Shown here piece after piece: positions 42,728 through 50,946 of a stretch of DNA of 64,000 nt (the stretch's first letter is position 1; every line of letters begins with the position of its first letter). Source of the DNA: Nocardia carnea NBRC 14403. Its GTDB lineage: Bacteria; Actinomycetota; Actinomycetes; Mycobacteriales; Mycobacteriaceae. The notes beneath the pieces were generated by a model. That model did no database searches. It was not told the DNA's origin and was given only the letters and a program-made list of their open reading frames with translations. The DNA lies in the NCBI RefSeq assembly GCF_000308515.1, contig NZ_BAFV01000046.1, positions 1 to 64,000 of the forward strand. The letters are read 5' to 3'. A program made the translations under genes and the position numbers.

Positions 42728-44751
42728 TGGGTTTGCCGCGTCCGGTGCTGCGGGTGGGTGATCGGGTCGTGTTCGACGGTGACGAGCATGTGGTGGTGGG
42801 GTTGTCGGGGACGTCGGTGCGGTTGCGGTCCGACTCGGGTGTCGAGCAGGTGGTGCTGGCGTCACATCTGATGGGTGCGGCGGATTTCGTGGTGGTCGAC
42901 GGGACAGCGTTGCCGTCGGTGGAGCCGCACGGGTTGCTGGAGGCATTGCCCGCCGACGCGGTCGCGGCAGCGCAGCAATGGTGCGAGCACGTGGTCGAGG
43001 TCGAGACCGGGCTGCCGCCGGATCCGCCGCCGGGCGCCCGCCCGAGAGAAGGCTACGACCCGGCGGTCACGTCGCTAGCCGAGCGGCAGCGCGCGAAGGC
43101 GGACGAACTGAGGGTGACGACGCGCACGATCGAGAATCGGCGCGCTCGCTATGCGTCGCAGGGGTTGTGGGGGCTGGTCGATCAGCGGGTGACACGGACA
43201 TTCGATCTCGCCGGCCGCGCGGATCCGCGGTTGGTGGAGGTGATCCGCGAGATGCTCGATGCCGAGACCGGCCAGTCCACCGGCACCCGGTCGCGGCTGA
43301 TCCGCCGGGTGGTGAAGAAGCTGGAGGAAATCCACGGCTCTGGGGTGGTGCCGTTGCCAGGTAAGACCACGTTCTATGCGTTGATCGACCGGTTGTCGGT
43401 CGGGCGGCACACGTTCGGGTCGGCGGTGACACGGCGGCAACTGGCCAACCGTCCGGACGGGATGTTCACACCGACATTCGCGATGCGGCCGGGTGAGCAG
43501 GTCCAGATCGACTCCACCCCGATCGATGTGATGGTGCTGGCCGAGGATGGGGTGCCGGTCCGCGCTGATCTGACGATCGCGGTCGACGTCGCCACCCGAA
43601 GTCTCTGCGCAGCGGTGCTGCGGCCGGTCGGCACGAAAGCGGTCGATGCGTCGCTGCTGCTGGCGAAGATGATGGTGCCCGAGCCGATGCGGCCCGGCTG
43701 GGCCGCATCGTTGCGGATGTCTGCGTCGGTGCTGCCACACGAGCGGCTGGTGTCGATCGATGCGCGGATGCGGGAGGCAGCGGCTCGGCCGGTGATCGTC
43801 CCGGATCAGGTCGTCATCGATCACGGCAAAGTGTTCGTCTCCGAGGTATTTGAACGCGCCTGCGATCGACTGGGCATCTCGATCCAGACCGCCCGCAAAG
43901 ACACCCCGACCGACAAGGCCATCGTCGAGGCAACCTTCACGGCAATCAAAACTCTGTTCGCGCAACACGTTGCCGGATTCAAGGGCGCGAACCCCACATT
44001 GCGCGGGCCCGGTATCGAGGCGGTCTGGACGATCGGGGAATTACAGGATCTGTTCGACGAGTGGGTCATCTACTGGCAGCACCGCGGCCATGACGCGCTA
44101 CGGGATCCGGCCGCGCCGCGACGGAAACTGTCGCCGAACGAAAAATACGCCGCCCTGGTCGCGGCAGCCGGTTATCTGCCGCTCACGTTGTCGGGCACCG
44201 ATTATCTGGAGCTGCTGCCGGTGAAATGGCGGCAGATCAACGACTACGGCGTCCGCATCGACAACCGCATCTACGACTGCACAGAGTTTGGCCGATATCG
44301 GCGTCAGCCGTCCGGGCTGGCGGGCAAGCGAGGGTTGTGGGAGGTGCACTACGACCCCTACGACCTGTCACGGGTATTCGTGCGCAACCACCACGACGGC
44401 GGCTGGATCACCGCCTCTTGGACGCATCTGCCGATGGTCGCCGCACCGTTCGCCGACTTCACTTGGCGCCACGCCCGCCGCCTGGTCGCCGAATCCGGCC
44501 GTGACGTCACTGAAACCGAAATCGCCCGCGCCCTCGACGCCCTGCTGACCCGCGCAGAGCATGGCCCGGACGCCACCGGCCGCAAGATCGCCGCCCGCAC
44601 TCGCGCCGCCACAGCCACTCGCCGGCCAGAACCGCCGCCCGCGACCGAAGCGGACCAGGCGGCGCCGCAACAACAAGCCAAATCCGAGACCGCCGAGGTG
44701 ATCCCGTTCGGTGTCTTCGACGCCGACGCCGAAGCAGAAAGATGGATATGA
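42727..44751 (+). CDS. TnsB-like DDE transposase
   Basis: The 674-residue protein has N-terminal helix-turn-helix DNA-binding domains (about 100-250), a retroviral-integrase-type core with D262 (VQIDSTPID), D365 (VVIDHGKVF) and E401 (KAIVEATF), that is, DD35E, and a Mu-type C-terminal beta-barrel. It joins the 3' ends of the element to target DNA. The Ala/Glu-rich tail probably contacts the ATPase partner. Overlaps with both neighbours show one transposition operon. Confidence 0.93.
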   Translation: MGLPRPVLRVGDRVVFDGDEHVVVGLSGTSVRLRSDSGVEQVVLASHLMGAADFVVVDGTALPSVEPHGLLEALPADAVAAAQQWCEHVVEVETGLPPDPPPGARPREGYDPAVTSLAERQRAKADELRVTTRTIENRRARYASQGLWGLVDQRVTRTFDLAGRADPRLVEVIREMLDAETGQSTGTRSRLIRRVVKKLEEIHGSGVVPLPGKTTFYALIDRLSVGRHTFGSAVTRRQLANRPDGMFTPTFAMRPGEQVQIDSTPIDVMVLAEDGVPVRADLTIAVDVATRSLCAAVLRPVGTKAVDASLLLAKMMVPEPMRPGWAASLRMSASVLPHERLVSIDARMREAAARPVIVPDQVVIDHGKVFVSEVFERACDRLGISIQTARKDTPTDKAIVEATFTAIKTLFAQHVAGFKGANPTLRGPGIEAVWTIGELQDLFDEWVIYWQHRGHDALRDPAAPRRKLSPNEKYAALVAAAGYLPLTLSGTDYLELLPVKWRQINDYGVRIDNRIYDCTEFGRYRRQPSGLAGKRGLWEVHYDPYDLSRVFVRNHHDGGWITASWTHLPMVAAPFADFTWRHARRLVAESGRDVTETEIARALDALLTRAEHGPDATGRKIAARTRAATATRRPEPPPATEADQAAPQQQAKSETAEVIPFGVFDADAEAERWI

Positions 44752-45818
44752 CCGGCCAGCCCAGCGATAACGCCGACGAGTTGCCCGCCGACGAACCGTT
44801 GACCACGAAGGAGGGCTGGCGCCGGTTCGTCGACTACCAACCCGAAACACCCGCACAGCCGGATCACGTTGCGTTGACGGCGTTGTCGCGGGCTGAGCGC
44901 ATCGCTCTCGACGAGGCGAGGCGTGACTATCACGGCCAGTTGCCGTTGGTGAATACCCCGACGATCCGGCAGGTGCTGCGCACAGGACGGCTGCTGGTCC
45001 AACTCAACCGTGGCCAGGTCTCCGCCCGCCGCGGTGTGATCCTGTCGGGAGCCTCCGGGACCGGGAAGACCACAGCGCTGACGCAGTTGGGCCGCACCCA
45101 CGAACGGGCGATCCGCAAACGCCACCCCGGACCCGCCGGGCGCAACCGGATCCCGGTCGTCTACGTGACCGTTCCGCCCGCGGCGACCGCGCGGATGCTC
45201 GCGGTCGAGTTCGCGCGGTTCTTCGGCCTAGAATTCGGCAGCCGCGCGAACATGCCCGACATCGTCAACACCGTCTGCGCGACCGCGGCCCGCACCTGCG
45301 TCGAGCTCGTTTTGGTCGATGAGATACACAATCTGAACCTGGCCACCCGCGCCGGCGCAGAGGTCTCCGACCAGTTGAAGTACTTCGCCGAACGCCTGCC
45401 CGCCACATTCACTTACGCCGGAATCGAGGTCGAAGCCCAAGGCTTGTTCGCGGGAGTCCGCGGACGTCAGATCGCCGGACGATTCACCCTCATCAGCGCG
45501 ACGCCGTTCGCCTACGGCACCAGCGAGCAACGCGCCGCCTGGTGCGCCCTGGTCGCCTCGCTGGAGGGCATGCTGGTGCTGCACCGGCACAAGCCCGGCA
45601 CGCTCGTCGGGCTGGCCGAATACCTCTACCAGCGCACCGGCGGCATGATCGGCAGCCTGTCCCAGTTGATTCGCGGCGCGGCGATCCTGGCCATCGACGA
45701 TGGCGGCGAGAAGATCACTCGTGCTCTGCTCGATGAGATCCCCGTCGACTACGCCGCCACAAGCAGCAGTCCGCCACGCCGCCGCACCATCATCGCCCGC
45801 GGCGAGGCCAGCGCCTGA
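44748..45818 (+). CDS. TnsC/TniB-like AAA ATPase
   Basis: The 356-residue AAA+ regulator has Walker A LSGASGTGKTT near residue 103 and Walker B ELVLVDEIHNLN near 190, with sensor region FTLISATPF. TnsC-type proteins polymerise on target DNA, recruit the transposase and give target immunity. The ATG at 44748 overlaps the upstream stop in ATGA; an ATG at 44742 is also possible. Confidence 0.9.
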   Translation: MTGQPSDNADELPADEPLTTKEGWRRFVDYQPETPAQPDHVALTALSRAERIALDEARRDYHGQLPLVNTPTIRQVLRTGRLLVQLNRGQVSARRGVILSGASGTGKTTALTQLGRTHERAIRKRHPGPAGRNRIPVVYVTVPPAATARMLAVEFARFFGLEFGSRANMPDIVNTVCATAARTCVELVLVDEIHNLNLATRAGAEVSDQLKYFAERLPATFTYAGIEVEAQGLFAGVRGRQIAGRFTLISATPFAYGTSEQRAAWCALVASLEGMLVLHRHKPGTLVGLAEYLYQRTGGMIGSLSQLIRGAAILAIDDGGEKITRALLDEIPVDYAATSSSPPRRRTIIARGEASA

Positions 45819-47122
45819 TGGTGGCACGACTGCCGATCCGCGTCCGGCCCGCCACCAACGAGATCGCCGTCTCCTACCTCACCCGGCTGGCTACATTGCA
45901 CGAGATGCCGTTCACCGAGCTCTGGACCCAGGTCAGCCGACCGCGCAACGGCACCAGCACACGCCGAATCGACGCGGATCTGTTCGCGGCTGTCGTGGAC
46001 CAGCCCCGCGCGCGACTGGCCCGCGCAATCATCGAACTTCGATCTCCAGAACCGGACTGGCTCGCAATGCGGCACGAACCCCAACGCGGGTGCTGGCGTT
46101 GCACCGCCGCCCATCCCGGCGGGCCAGTGCTGCAGCTGCTGGCACACCACCACTGGGTCTGCCTGCGACACCGGATCTGGATCGGGCCACCGGATCTGAC
46201 CGGCTTGCCGCAACCGGACCTGACGCAGTTGCCGGAAGTTGTTGCCGCACAACGCGCCCACTTACGGCTGATGCGCCGCCTCGGACCGGCGGCGACCTTC
46301 GACGCGGTGCTGACCGGGTTCCTCATCTGCGCGCACCGATGGACCTCTCGGCGCGAGCCCGAGCCCGGCGATGCCCGGCATCGGTGGGCCCGGCGGGGGC
46401 AGCTACTGATCCCGTCCGGCACCGAACTGGAAACCTTCAGCGCCTCAAGACTGTTCGCCGTTACCTACCCTGAAGCCGTCAGCCTCGCCGAGCTGCTGGG
46501 GCCACTGCATTGGCGGAGATTGGCCGCAGGTGGGCTAGACATGCAGCGACGATTCGCCGCCGCGATCGGACCTCGTCTCGGCCAACCCGGCTATCGGCCG
46601 CAGATCGTCAACGATGCCGTCGCGCACTGGATCGACCAGGACTGCTGGCGATCCCCGAGCCTGCCCCTGCAGGACTACCGCAGCCTGCGCACATTCGGCG
46701 GCCCCAGCTATCGCAAACCCCACACGAAGAACGAGGAAGCCCGCTTCACCAGCGCCGCCTGGTTCGCACAGCACCGCTGCGGAGGAGACGCCATGCTCCA
46801 CCATCGCACCCTGGCACCGGTCATCCTCCGAGACTGGTCCGAGCAACAGGTGCTGTTCGAAACCGCGCTGTCGGCGATAGCGACAGTCCGCGAGGTCCAC
46901 ACCGAACACGGCCCGAACTCGACTGGGCCCACGGTCGGATCCTTCGATTTCATCCGCCCACACCCGGCGCCATCGGATTATCTCGCCACCGCTGTCGAGC
47001 CTGCCCCCTGGCCGGAACGGACCCAACCGCGCCCGGAATCGCAACCGCGGCCCTGGTCGGTCAGCGAACGCCCCTATTTCACACCTGGCCCTCGCCGCCG
47101 ACGGAAGTTCAGGTTCCGCTGA
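45818..47122 (+). CDS. TniQ-domain target-selection protein
   Basis: The 434-residue TniQ/TnsD-type protein begins with the TniQ fold (LPIRVRPATNEIAVSYLTRL) and holds a zinc-ribbon-like set of ligands, CWRCTA and then WVCLRHRIW. The C-terminal half is basic and ends RRRRKFRFR. TniQ links target DNA to the TnsC-type ATPase. It is translationally coupled to the ATPase gene (TGATG). It is shorter than TnsD and shows no clear long DNA-recognition tail, consistent with loose target choice. Confidence 0.88.
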   Translation: MVARLPIRVRPATNEIAVSYLTRLATLHEMPFTELWTQVSRPRNGTSTRRIDADLFAAVVDQPRARLARAIIELRSPEPDWLAMRHEPQRGCWRCTAAHPGGPVLQLLAHHHWVCLRHRIWIGPPDLTGLPQPDLTQLPEVVAAQRAHLRLMRRLGPAATFDAVLTGFLICAHRWTSRREPEPGDARHRWARRGQLLIPSGTELETFSASRLFAVTYPEAVSLAELLGPLHWRRLAAGGLDMQRRFAAAIGPRLGQPGYRPQIVNDAVAHWIDQDCWRSPSLPLQDYRSLRTFGGPSYRKPHTKNEEARFTSAAWFAQHRCGGDAMLHHRTLAPVILRDWSEQQVLFETALSAIATVREVHTEHGPNSTGPTVGSFDFIRPHPAPSDYLATAVEPAPWPERTQPRPESQPRPWSVSERPYFTPGPRRRRKFRFR

Positions 47123-47139
47123 ACACGCGACAATCTGTG

Positions 47140-48192
47140 TCACCCCACCGTCGAGGTCGTCTTGATCGTCCAATCGAGGCCATGTTCGGACAAGGTTGCG
47201 AGGAAGTCGGCGGGGTCGAATGCCTGTGCTGGGCTGAGCACTCCGGCAGCGGCATTGCCTGTTGCGAGTCGCCGGGCTGCTTCGACCGCGACGACAGCGG
47301 TGGTGCCGTAGGTGTCTGTCCCGCGGATCACCCCACGGGTCTGGAGGCCGTGGTGGTCGGTCGCGTCGAGAAGGTAGGTGAAACGCTGGGCGGCGCGGTC
47401 GCGGTCAGTCGGGCCTTCGGGAAGACTCTCGATCAGCTCTGCTGTGACCGGTGTTGCGAGCCTGGCCTTCAGAGTGGCCTCGACCAGGCTTTCGACATGG
47501 TCGACATGAACATGCCGGGGAATGGTGACGACCTCGCACAGCGGCAGCGTTGCCATCGCCACGGACGCGCCGTCGGGCAGCACGATCGCCTCGTGCCGTG
47601 GCGCGATCCCAGCGCGCCACAACCCGTCGTGATAGGTCAGCCCGCCTGCGGTCATCGCATCGATGGTCGCCAACGCCGAACGCAACGATCCCCGCGAGGG
47701 ACCGCCACCACCGGTGATGAGGTGGCTGACCGTGATCTCGGCCAGCGGCCCGGTCTGCTCGGCGACAAGGTGGGCGAGCAGATCCCCCGGCAAGCAGCCG
47801 TCATTGGTCGCCGGCACCACCGTGACGCCCGCACGCTCGGCGCCATCGGCGAAGGTGTCGAAGATGCTTTTCACATACGACTGCTCGCCTGCGGTGTCGA
47901 CATAGTGGACGCGGGCATCGATCGCTGCGGCGACCACCGCCGCCCCGGAGACGGTGAACGGCCCCGCGCAATTGATGACGACATTGCTACCGGTCAAGGC
48001 CGCGACCAACGCGGCGTGGTCGTCGGCGCCAGCGACCCGGCGGTCGGCATCGGGGATGCCGACCTGGGCCGCCGCGTCTTCGAGCCGCTGCAGGTCACGG
48101 CCGATGAGCCGGACCTGCGCTTCATGTCGGGACAACTCGGCGAGGATGAGCTTGGCCTGATAACCGTTGGCGCCATAGACAGCGATGACCAT
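47140..48192 (-). CDS. Saccharopine dehydrogenase-like NAD(P)-binding oxidoreductase (transposon cargo)
   Basis: The 350-residue protein starts MVIAVYGANGYQAKLILAEL, a Rossmann nucleotide-binding loop, and continues with VVINCAGPFTVSG and ARVHYVDTAGEQ, the pattern of the trans-acting saccharopine-dehydrogenase-like enoyl-reductase/oxidoreductase group. AGGAG lies 5 bases before the ATG at 48192. It is divergent from an AraC regulator inside the transposon and convergent with tniQ. Substrate unknown. Confidence 0.82.
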   Translation of the reverse strand: MVIAVYGANGYQAKLILAELSRHEAQVRLIGRDLQRLEDAAAQVGIPDADRRVAGADDHAALVAALTGSNVVINCAGPFTVSGAAVVAAAIDARVHYVDTAGEQSYVKSIFDTFADGAERAGVTVVPATNDGCLPGDLLAHLVAEQTGPLAEITVSHLITGGGGPSRGSLRSALATIDAMTAGGLTYHDGLWRAGIAPRHEAIVLPDGASVAMATLPLCEVVTIPRHVHVDHVESLVEATLKARLATPVTAELIESLPEGPTDRDRAAQRFTYLLDATDHHGLQTRGVIRGTDTYGTTAVVAVEAARRLATGNAAAGVLSPAQAFDPADFLATLSEHGLDWTIKTTSTVG

Positions 48193-48249
48193 ATCGACTC
48201 CTGATTCGTGCCAGACTGCGCGACTACGCAGCACATCGAACTTAAAACC

Positions 48250-48323
48250 GATCACATGAGACGTTCAATGCGACAAAATCTTCCATCTATACGAATTCGT
48301 CTCGATGACATGAGAAGTTGATA
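48250..48323. promoter_or_regulatory. Two 20-bp direct repeats between the cargo genes, AraC operator candidate
   Basis: GATCACATGAGACGTTCAAT (48250-48269) and GATGACATGAGAAGTTGATA (48304-48323) match at 15 of 20 bases and are 54 bases apart, close to five helical turns. A 10-bp palindrome ACGAATTCGT (48291-48300) lies between them. The region is AT-rich relative to its surroundings and separates the divergent oxidoreductase and AraC genes. Confidence 0.65.
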
Positions 48324-48333
48324 GTCTTGCCCA

Positions 48334-49356
48334 ATGGATCCCCTGTCGGACGTGGTCACTGCGATGCGCATCGGCGAGCCACATTCAGCACGGGTCACCC
48401 ATCGCGCACCGTTCGGTTGGCAGTTGCCCGCAGTCGACGCCGCCGGATTCCATGTCGTGCTGGCCGGGACGTGCTGGTTCCTGCCACCCACCGGCGACCC
48501 CATCGTGCTGCGACCAGGTGACATCGTCTTCCTCCCCGGCGGTTGCACCCATGCCCTCGCAGACGACCCGGCTACACCACTACACGCAGCCACGACGACG
48601 CTGCGCCGAGTGAACCCCGGACAGGCTGAATCGTCGGCACCCGCATCCGAATTGCGGCCGGAAACCGTTCTGCTGTGTGGCGCCTACCTGCTCGATCGAA
48701 GCCGGTCACACCCGATGCTCGCCGATCTTCCCGAGGTCATTCACCTCCCCGCCCCGACAACGCGCCACACCCCAGCGGGAACAATCGTCGACCTCCTCGA
48801 CGGTGAACTCATCGGCAATCACCACCCAGGGCGCGATGCCATGCTGCGCACGCTGCTGGACGCTCTGCTGCTACACATCCTGCGCAGCTGGCTCGACCAG
48901 CACGCCGACAGCGGCACCGACGCCGGGTGGTCCGCCGCACTCCGCGACCCAGCCGTCGCGACCGCGCTATCGGCGATCCACAGCTCGCCCGGACACGGCT
49001 GGACCATCGCTGAACTCGCCGATCACGCCGGACTGTCGCGGGCCAGCTTCGCCCGCCGATTCACCACATTGATCGGCCGACCGCCCATCGCCTACCTCAC
49101 CTGGTGGCGCATGACCCTCGCCGCTCGGCAACTGCGTGACACCGACACCCCGATCTCGATCATCGCCCGACACGCCGGCTATGCATCCGAATTTGCGTTC
49201 GCCCACGCGTTCAAGAGCGAATTCGGCTGCCCGCCAGGACGATTCCGACAGCAAACCCCTCCAGCCCAACCACCGGACCGGAATCCAGCACCCACGACCG
49301 ACCTGCACCCTCCTGCCCAAGCAGCAGCCGCCCGCGCCACCAAATCCGAAATATAG
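48334..49356 (+). CDS. AraC-family regulator with cupin sensor domain (transposon cargo)
   Basis: The 340-residue protein has an N-terminal cupin-type domain (residues about 1-150; LRPGDIVFLPGGCTHAL) and a C-terminal AraC double helix-turn-helix (WTIAELADHAGLSRASFARR, ISIIARHAGYASEFAFAHAF, FKSEFGCPPGRFR). This subgroup commonly controls a neighbouring oxidoreductase gene. The 3' end overlaps the inner right-end repeat of the element. Confidence 0.9.
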   Translation: MDPLSDVVTAMRIGEPHSARVTHRAPFGWQLPAVDAAGFHVVLAGTCWFLPPTGDPIVLRPGDIVFLPGGCTHALADDPATPLHAATTTLRRVNPGQAESSAPASELRPETVLLCGAYLLDRSRSHPMLADLPEVIHLPAPTTRHTPAGTIVDLLDGELIGNHHPGRDAMLRTLLDALLLHILRSWLDQHADSGTDAGWSAALRDPAVATALSAIHSSPGHGWTIAELADHAGLSRASFARRFTTLIGRPPIAYLTWWRMTLAARQLRDTDTPISIIARHAGYASEFAFAHAFKSEFGCPPGRFRQQTPPAQPPDRNPAPTTDLHPPAQAAAARATKSEI

Positions 49357-49443
49357 ACCCGAACACGCCGACCCTGGAAAACCCGCATCAAACTTTCGGA
49401 ACCCACGTCGATGATCGACCTATCCGAAAAGTCCACCTGAAAC
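49346..49443. repeat. Right-end transposase-binding-like repeats
   Basis: On the minus strand, GTTCGGGTCTATATTTCGG (49346-49364) matches the left-end repeats closely. The outermost site GTTTCAGGTGGACTTTTCGG (49424-49443) is a weaker match. Their opposite orientation to the left set is as expected for the two ends of one element. Confidence 0.7.
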
Positions 49444-49448
49444 GGACA

Positions 49449-49453
49449 TCTCG
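49449..49453. repeat. Target-site duplication, right copy
   Basis: TCTCG directly after the last base of the element, identical to 41825-41829. Confidence 0.9.
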
Positions 49454-49569
49454 GCGGAGATATCGGCCCCGTAGACGATCGCCCCCTGCGCGGCGAACGC
49501 CGCAGCTGTCGCCGCGCCCATCCCGGAAGCGGCACCGGTGACGAAAACGACCTTGTTCTGGAACTGCAT
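49449..49569 (-). pseudogene. N-terminal part of the SDR gene split by the transposon
   Basis: ATG at 49569 with AAGGAG upstream begins MQFQNKVVFVTGAASGMGAA, the NAD(P)-binding TGxxxGxG motif of an SDR, and runs to GADIS before entering the element. It joins in frame to the C-terminal part at 41829 (..DISAE-SLQRALAAV..). As it stands, the frame continues a few codons into transposon DNA and stops. Confidence 0.93.
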
Positions 49570-49639
49570 ATGAACACTCCTTGCGCGACCACAACCGCCG
49601 GTCCCCATAACCTGCGGCGCTCTGTGAGCAGGATTGCAT

Positions 49640-49665
49640 TTTCACTTGACACTTGTCTAGTGAAA
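49640..49665. promoter_or_regulatory. 26-bp inverted repeat upstream of the split SDR operon
   Basis: TTTCACTTGACA-CT-TGTCTAGTGAAA: 12-base arms with one mismatch, 70 bases upstream of the SDR start. It has the size and form of a TetR-family operator and contains a TTGACA hexamer. The TetR gene at the far end of the operon (36938-37516) is the likely partner. Confidence 0.6.
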
Positions 49666-49835
49666 GCTGAAATCCGCACGTCAGAGCTAGCGGAGAGCCT
49701 CGCCACCGAAGAGCAGCCACCAGCGCAGCGAAACGAAAGGCCACGGGCCCCGGGCGATGATCGGCCGATGCGCGACGGGCCGGAGACATGGTGGATATCA
49801 CTCGAAGTGGCGGGTAAATCGCAGGTGAGGGCACA

Positions 49836-50627
49836 ATGGGCGCAATGAAGCCCTGGCATCCGGACACCACCGCCGTCGATGGCCCATCCGGCGCACCGGG
49901 GCGAATCGATATCGAGCATGTCCAGACGCTGCGCGAACAGTTCGTCGACTTCATGCTGGGCTACAAGTTCGCGATCGACGAGATCACCACGAAGATCAAT
50001 ATTCTGCGCGAGGACTTCAACAGCACCCATGAGTACAACCCCATCGAACATGTGGGATCGCGGTTGAAATCGCCGGAAAGCGTGCTGGAAAAGGTGCAGC
50101 GCAAGAACTACCCGATGAACCTGGCGGCGATCCGGGAAAATGTGCTAGATATCGCCGGGGTCCGGGTCGTCTGCAGCTTCATCTCCGATATCGCCGCGAT
50201 CCGGGACATGCTGGCCGGCCAGGAAGACATCACCGTCCTGGAAGAACGCGACTACATCACCCACCGCAAGCCGAACGGCTATCAGAGTCTGCACCTGATC
50301 GTGTCCATCCCGGTGTTTCGCTCCGCACGCACCGAACGGATACCGGTCGAGATCCAGATCCGCACCATCGCCATGGATTTCTGGGCCAGCCTGGAACACA
50401 AGATCTACTACAAGTACCGGGGCGAAGTGCCCCCGAACCTGCGCAGCGACCTCGCCCAGGCCGCCGAAGTCGCCACCCAGCTCGACGAGAAGATGGAAGC
50501 GCTGCACCGCCAGGTGGACCGCACCGGCCATGTACGCACCGGTCCGGCCGATTCCCTGGACCTCACCGGCCTGTATCAGAGCCTTGCGGCAGAGCGTTCC
50601 GCGCGCCCCGCCCCGTCCGAGCGGTGA
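49836..50627 (+). CDS. Small alarmone synthetase (RelA/SpoT-domain, single-domain)
   Basis: The 263-residue protein has only the (p)ppGpp synthetase domain: EHVGSRLKSPESVLEKVQRK, DIAGVRVVCSFISDI, THRKPNGYQSLHLIV, and EIQIRTIAMDFWASLEHKIY. There is no hydrolase, TGS or ACT domain, so it is of the RelP/RelQ type making (p)ppGpp or pGpp under transcriptional control. ATG 49836 has GAGG 5 bases upstream; ATG 49845 is possible. It is divergent from the split SDR gene. Confidence 0.93.
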   Translation: MGAMKPWHPDTTAVDGPSGAPGRIDIEHVQTLREQFVDFMLGYKFAIDEITTKINILREDFNSTHEYNPIEHVGSRLKSPESVLEKVQRKNYPMNLAAIRENVLDIAGVRVVCSFISDIAAIRDMLAGQEDITVLEERDYITHRKPNGYQSLHLIVSIPVFRSARTERIPVEIQIRTIAMDFWASLEHKIYYKYRGEVPPNLRSDLAQAAEVATQLDEKMEALHRQVDRTGHVRTGPADSLDLTGLYQSLAAERSARPAPSER

Positions 50628-50743
50628 CGGCCGGCCTCGCAGCACCACCCCGGCACGCTCGACCGTCCGTCTGCTGCCGCATGGCGGCGCCGGATGACCA
50701 CCTCATCATCCCGATCCGGCACGGCCCCGATAACAGCGGGCGG

Positions 50744-50941
50744 TCAGGCACTCTCGGCGAGCCGTATCGCGGCAGCAGGGCACTCCTGTTCGGCCTCCCG
50801 CACCCTGACGTGCAGCTCGGGTGGTGGGTCCGTGTCGAGCACCACCGACCTGCCGTCGTCGGCCTGCTCGAAAACCTCCGATGCGGCCAGTACGCACATA
50901 CCCGCACCGATACACGACCGGCGGTCCACCGAGACCCGCAT
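50744..50941 (-). CDS. Ferredoxin, [3Fe-4S] type
   Basis: The 65-residue ferredoxin has the C-x5-C...C-P pattern (CIGAGMC, then QECPAAAI) typical of actinobacterial P450 redox partners. The second Cys of a 4Fe cluster is missing, as expected for a 3Fe-4S centre. It follows the P450 stop by 5 bases; a GTG at 50950 overlapping that stop is an alternative start. Confidence 0.92.
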   Translation of the reverse strand: MRVSVDRRSCIGAGMCVLAASEVFEQADDGRSVVLDTDPPPELHVRVREAEQECPAAAIRLAESA

Positions 50942-50946
50942 CCGGC

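Larger units (their letters stand above)
41830..49448. mobile_element. Complete Tn7-like transposon with tnsA/tnsB/tnsC/tniQ-type genes and two-gene cargo
   Basis: The 7,619-bp element begins TGTCC (41830) and ends GGACA (49448), the TGT...ACA ends of the Tn7/Mu superfamily. It is flanked by perfect TCTCG duplications. Order: TnsA-like endonuclease, DD35E transposase, AAA ATPase and TniQ on the plus strand with overlapping ends, then an oxidoreductase (minus) and an AraC regulator (plus). Repeats similar to transposase-binding sites lie at both ends. No TnsD/TnsE, CRISPR or Cas gene is present. It interrupts an SDR gene, so targeting was not to a conserved safe site. The exact flanks and intact genes suggest a recent insertion. 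Confidence 0.93.

Noticed and set aside
41830..49448. CRISPR-associated Tn7 (CAST) possibility
   Set aside because: TniQ is present but no cas gene or repeat-spacer array was seen in or beside the element.
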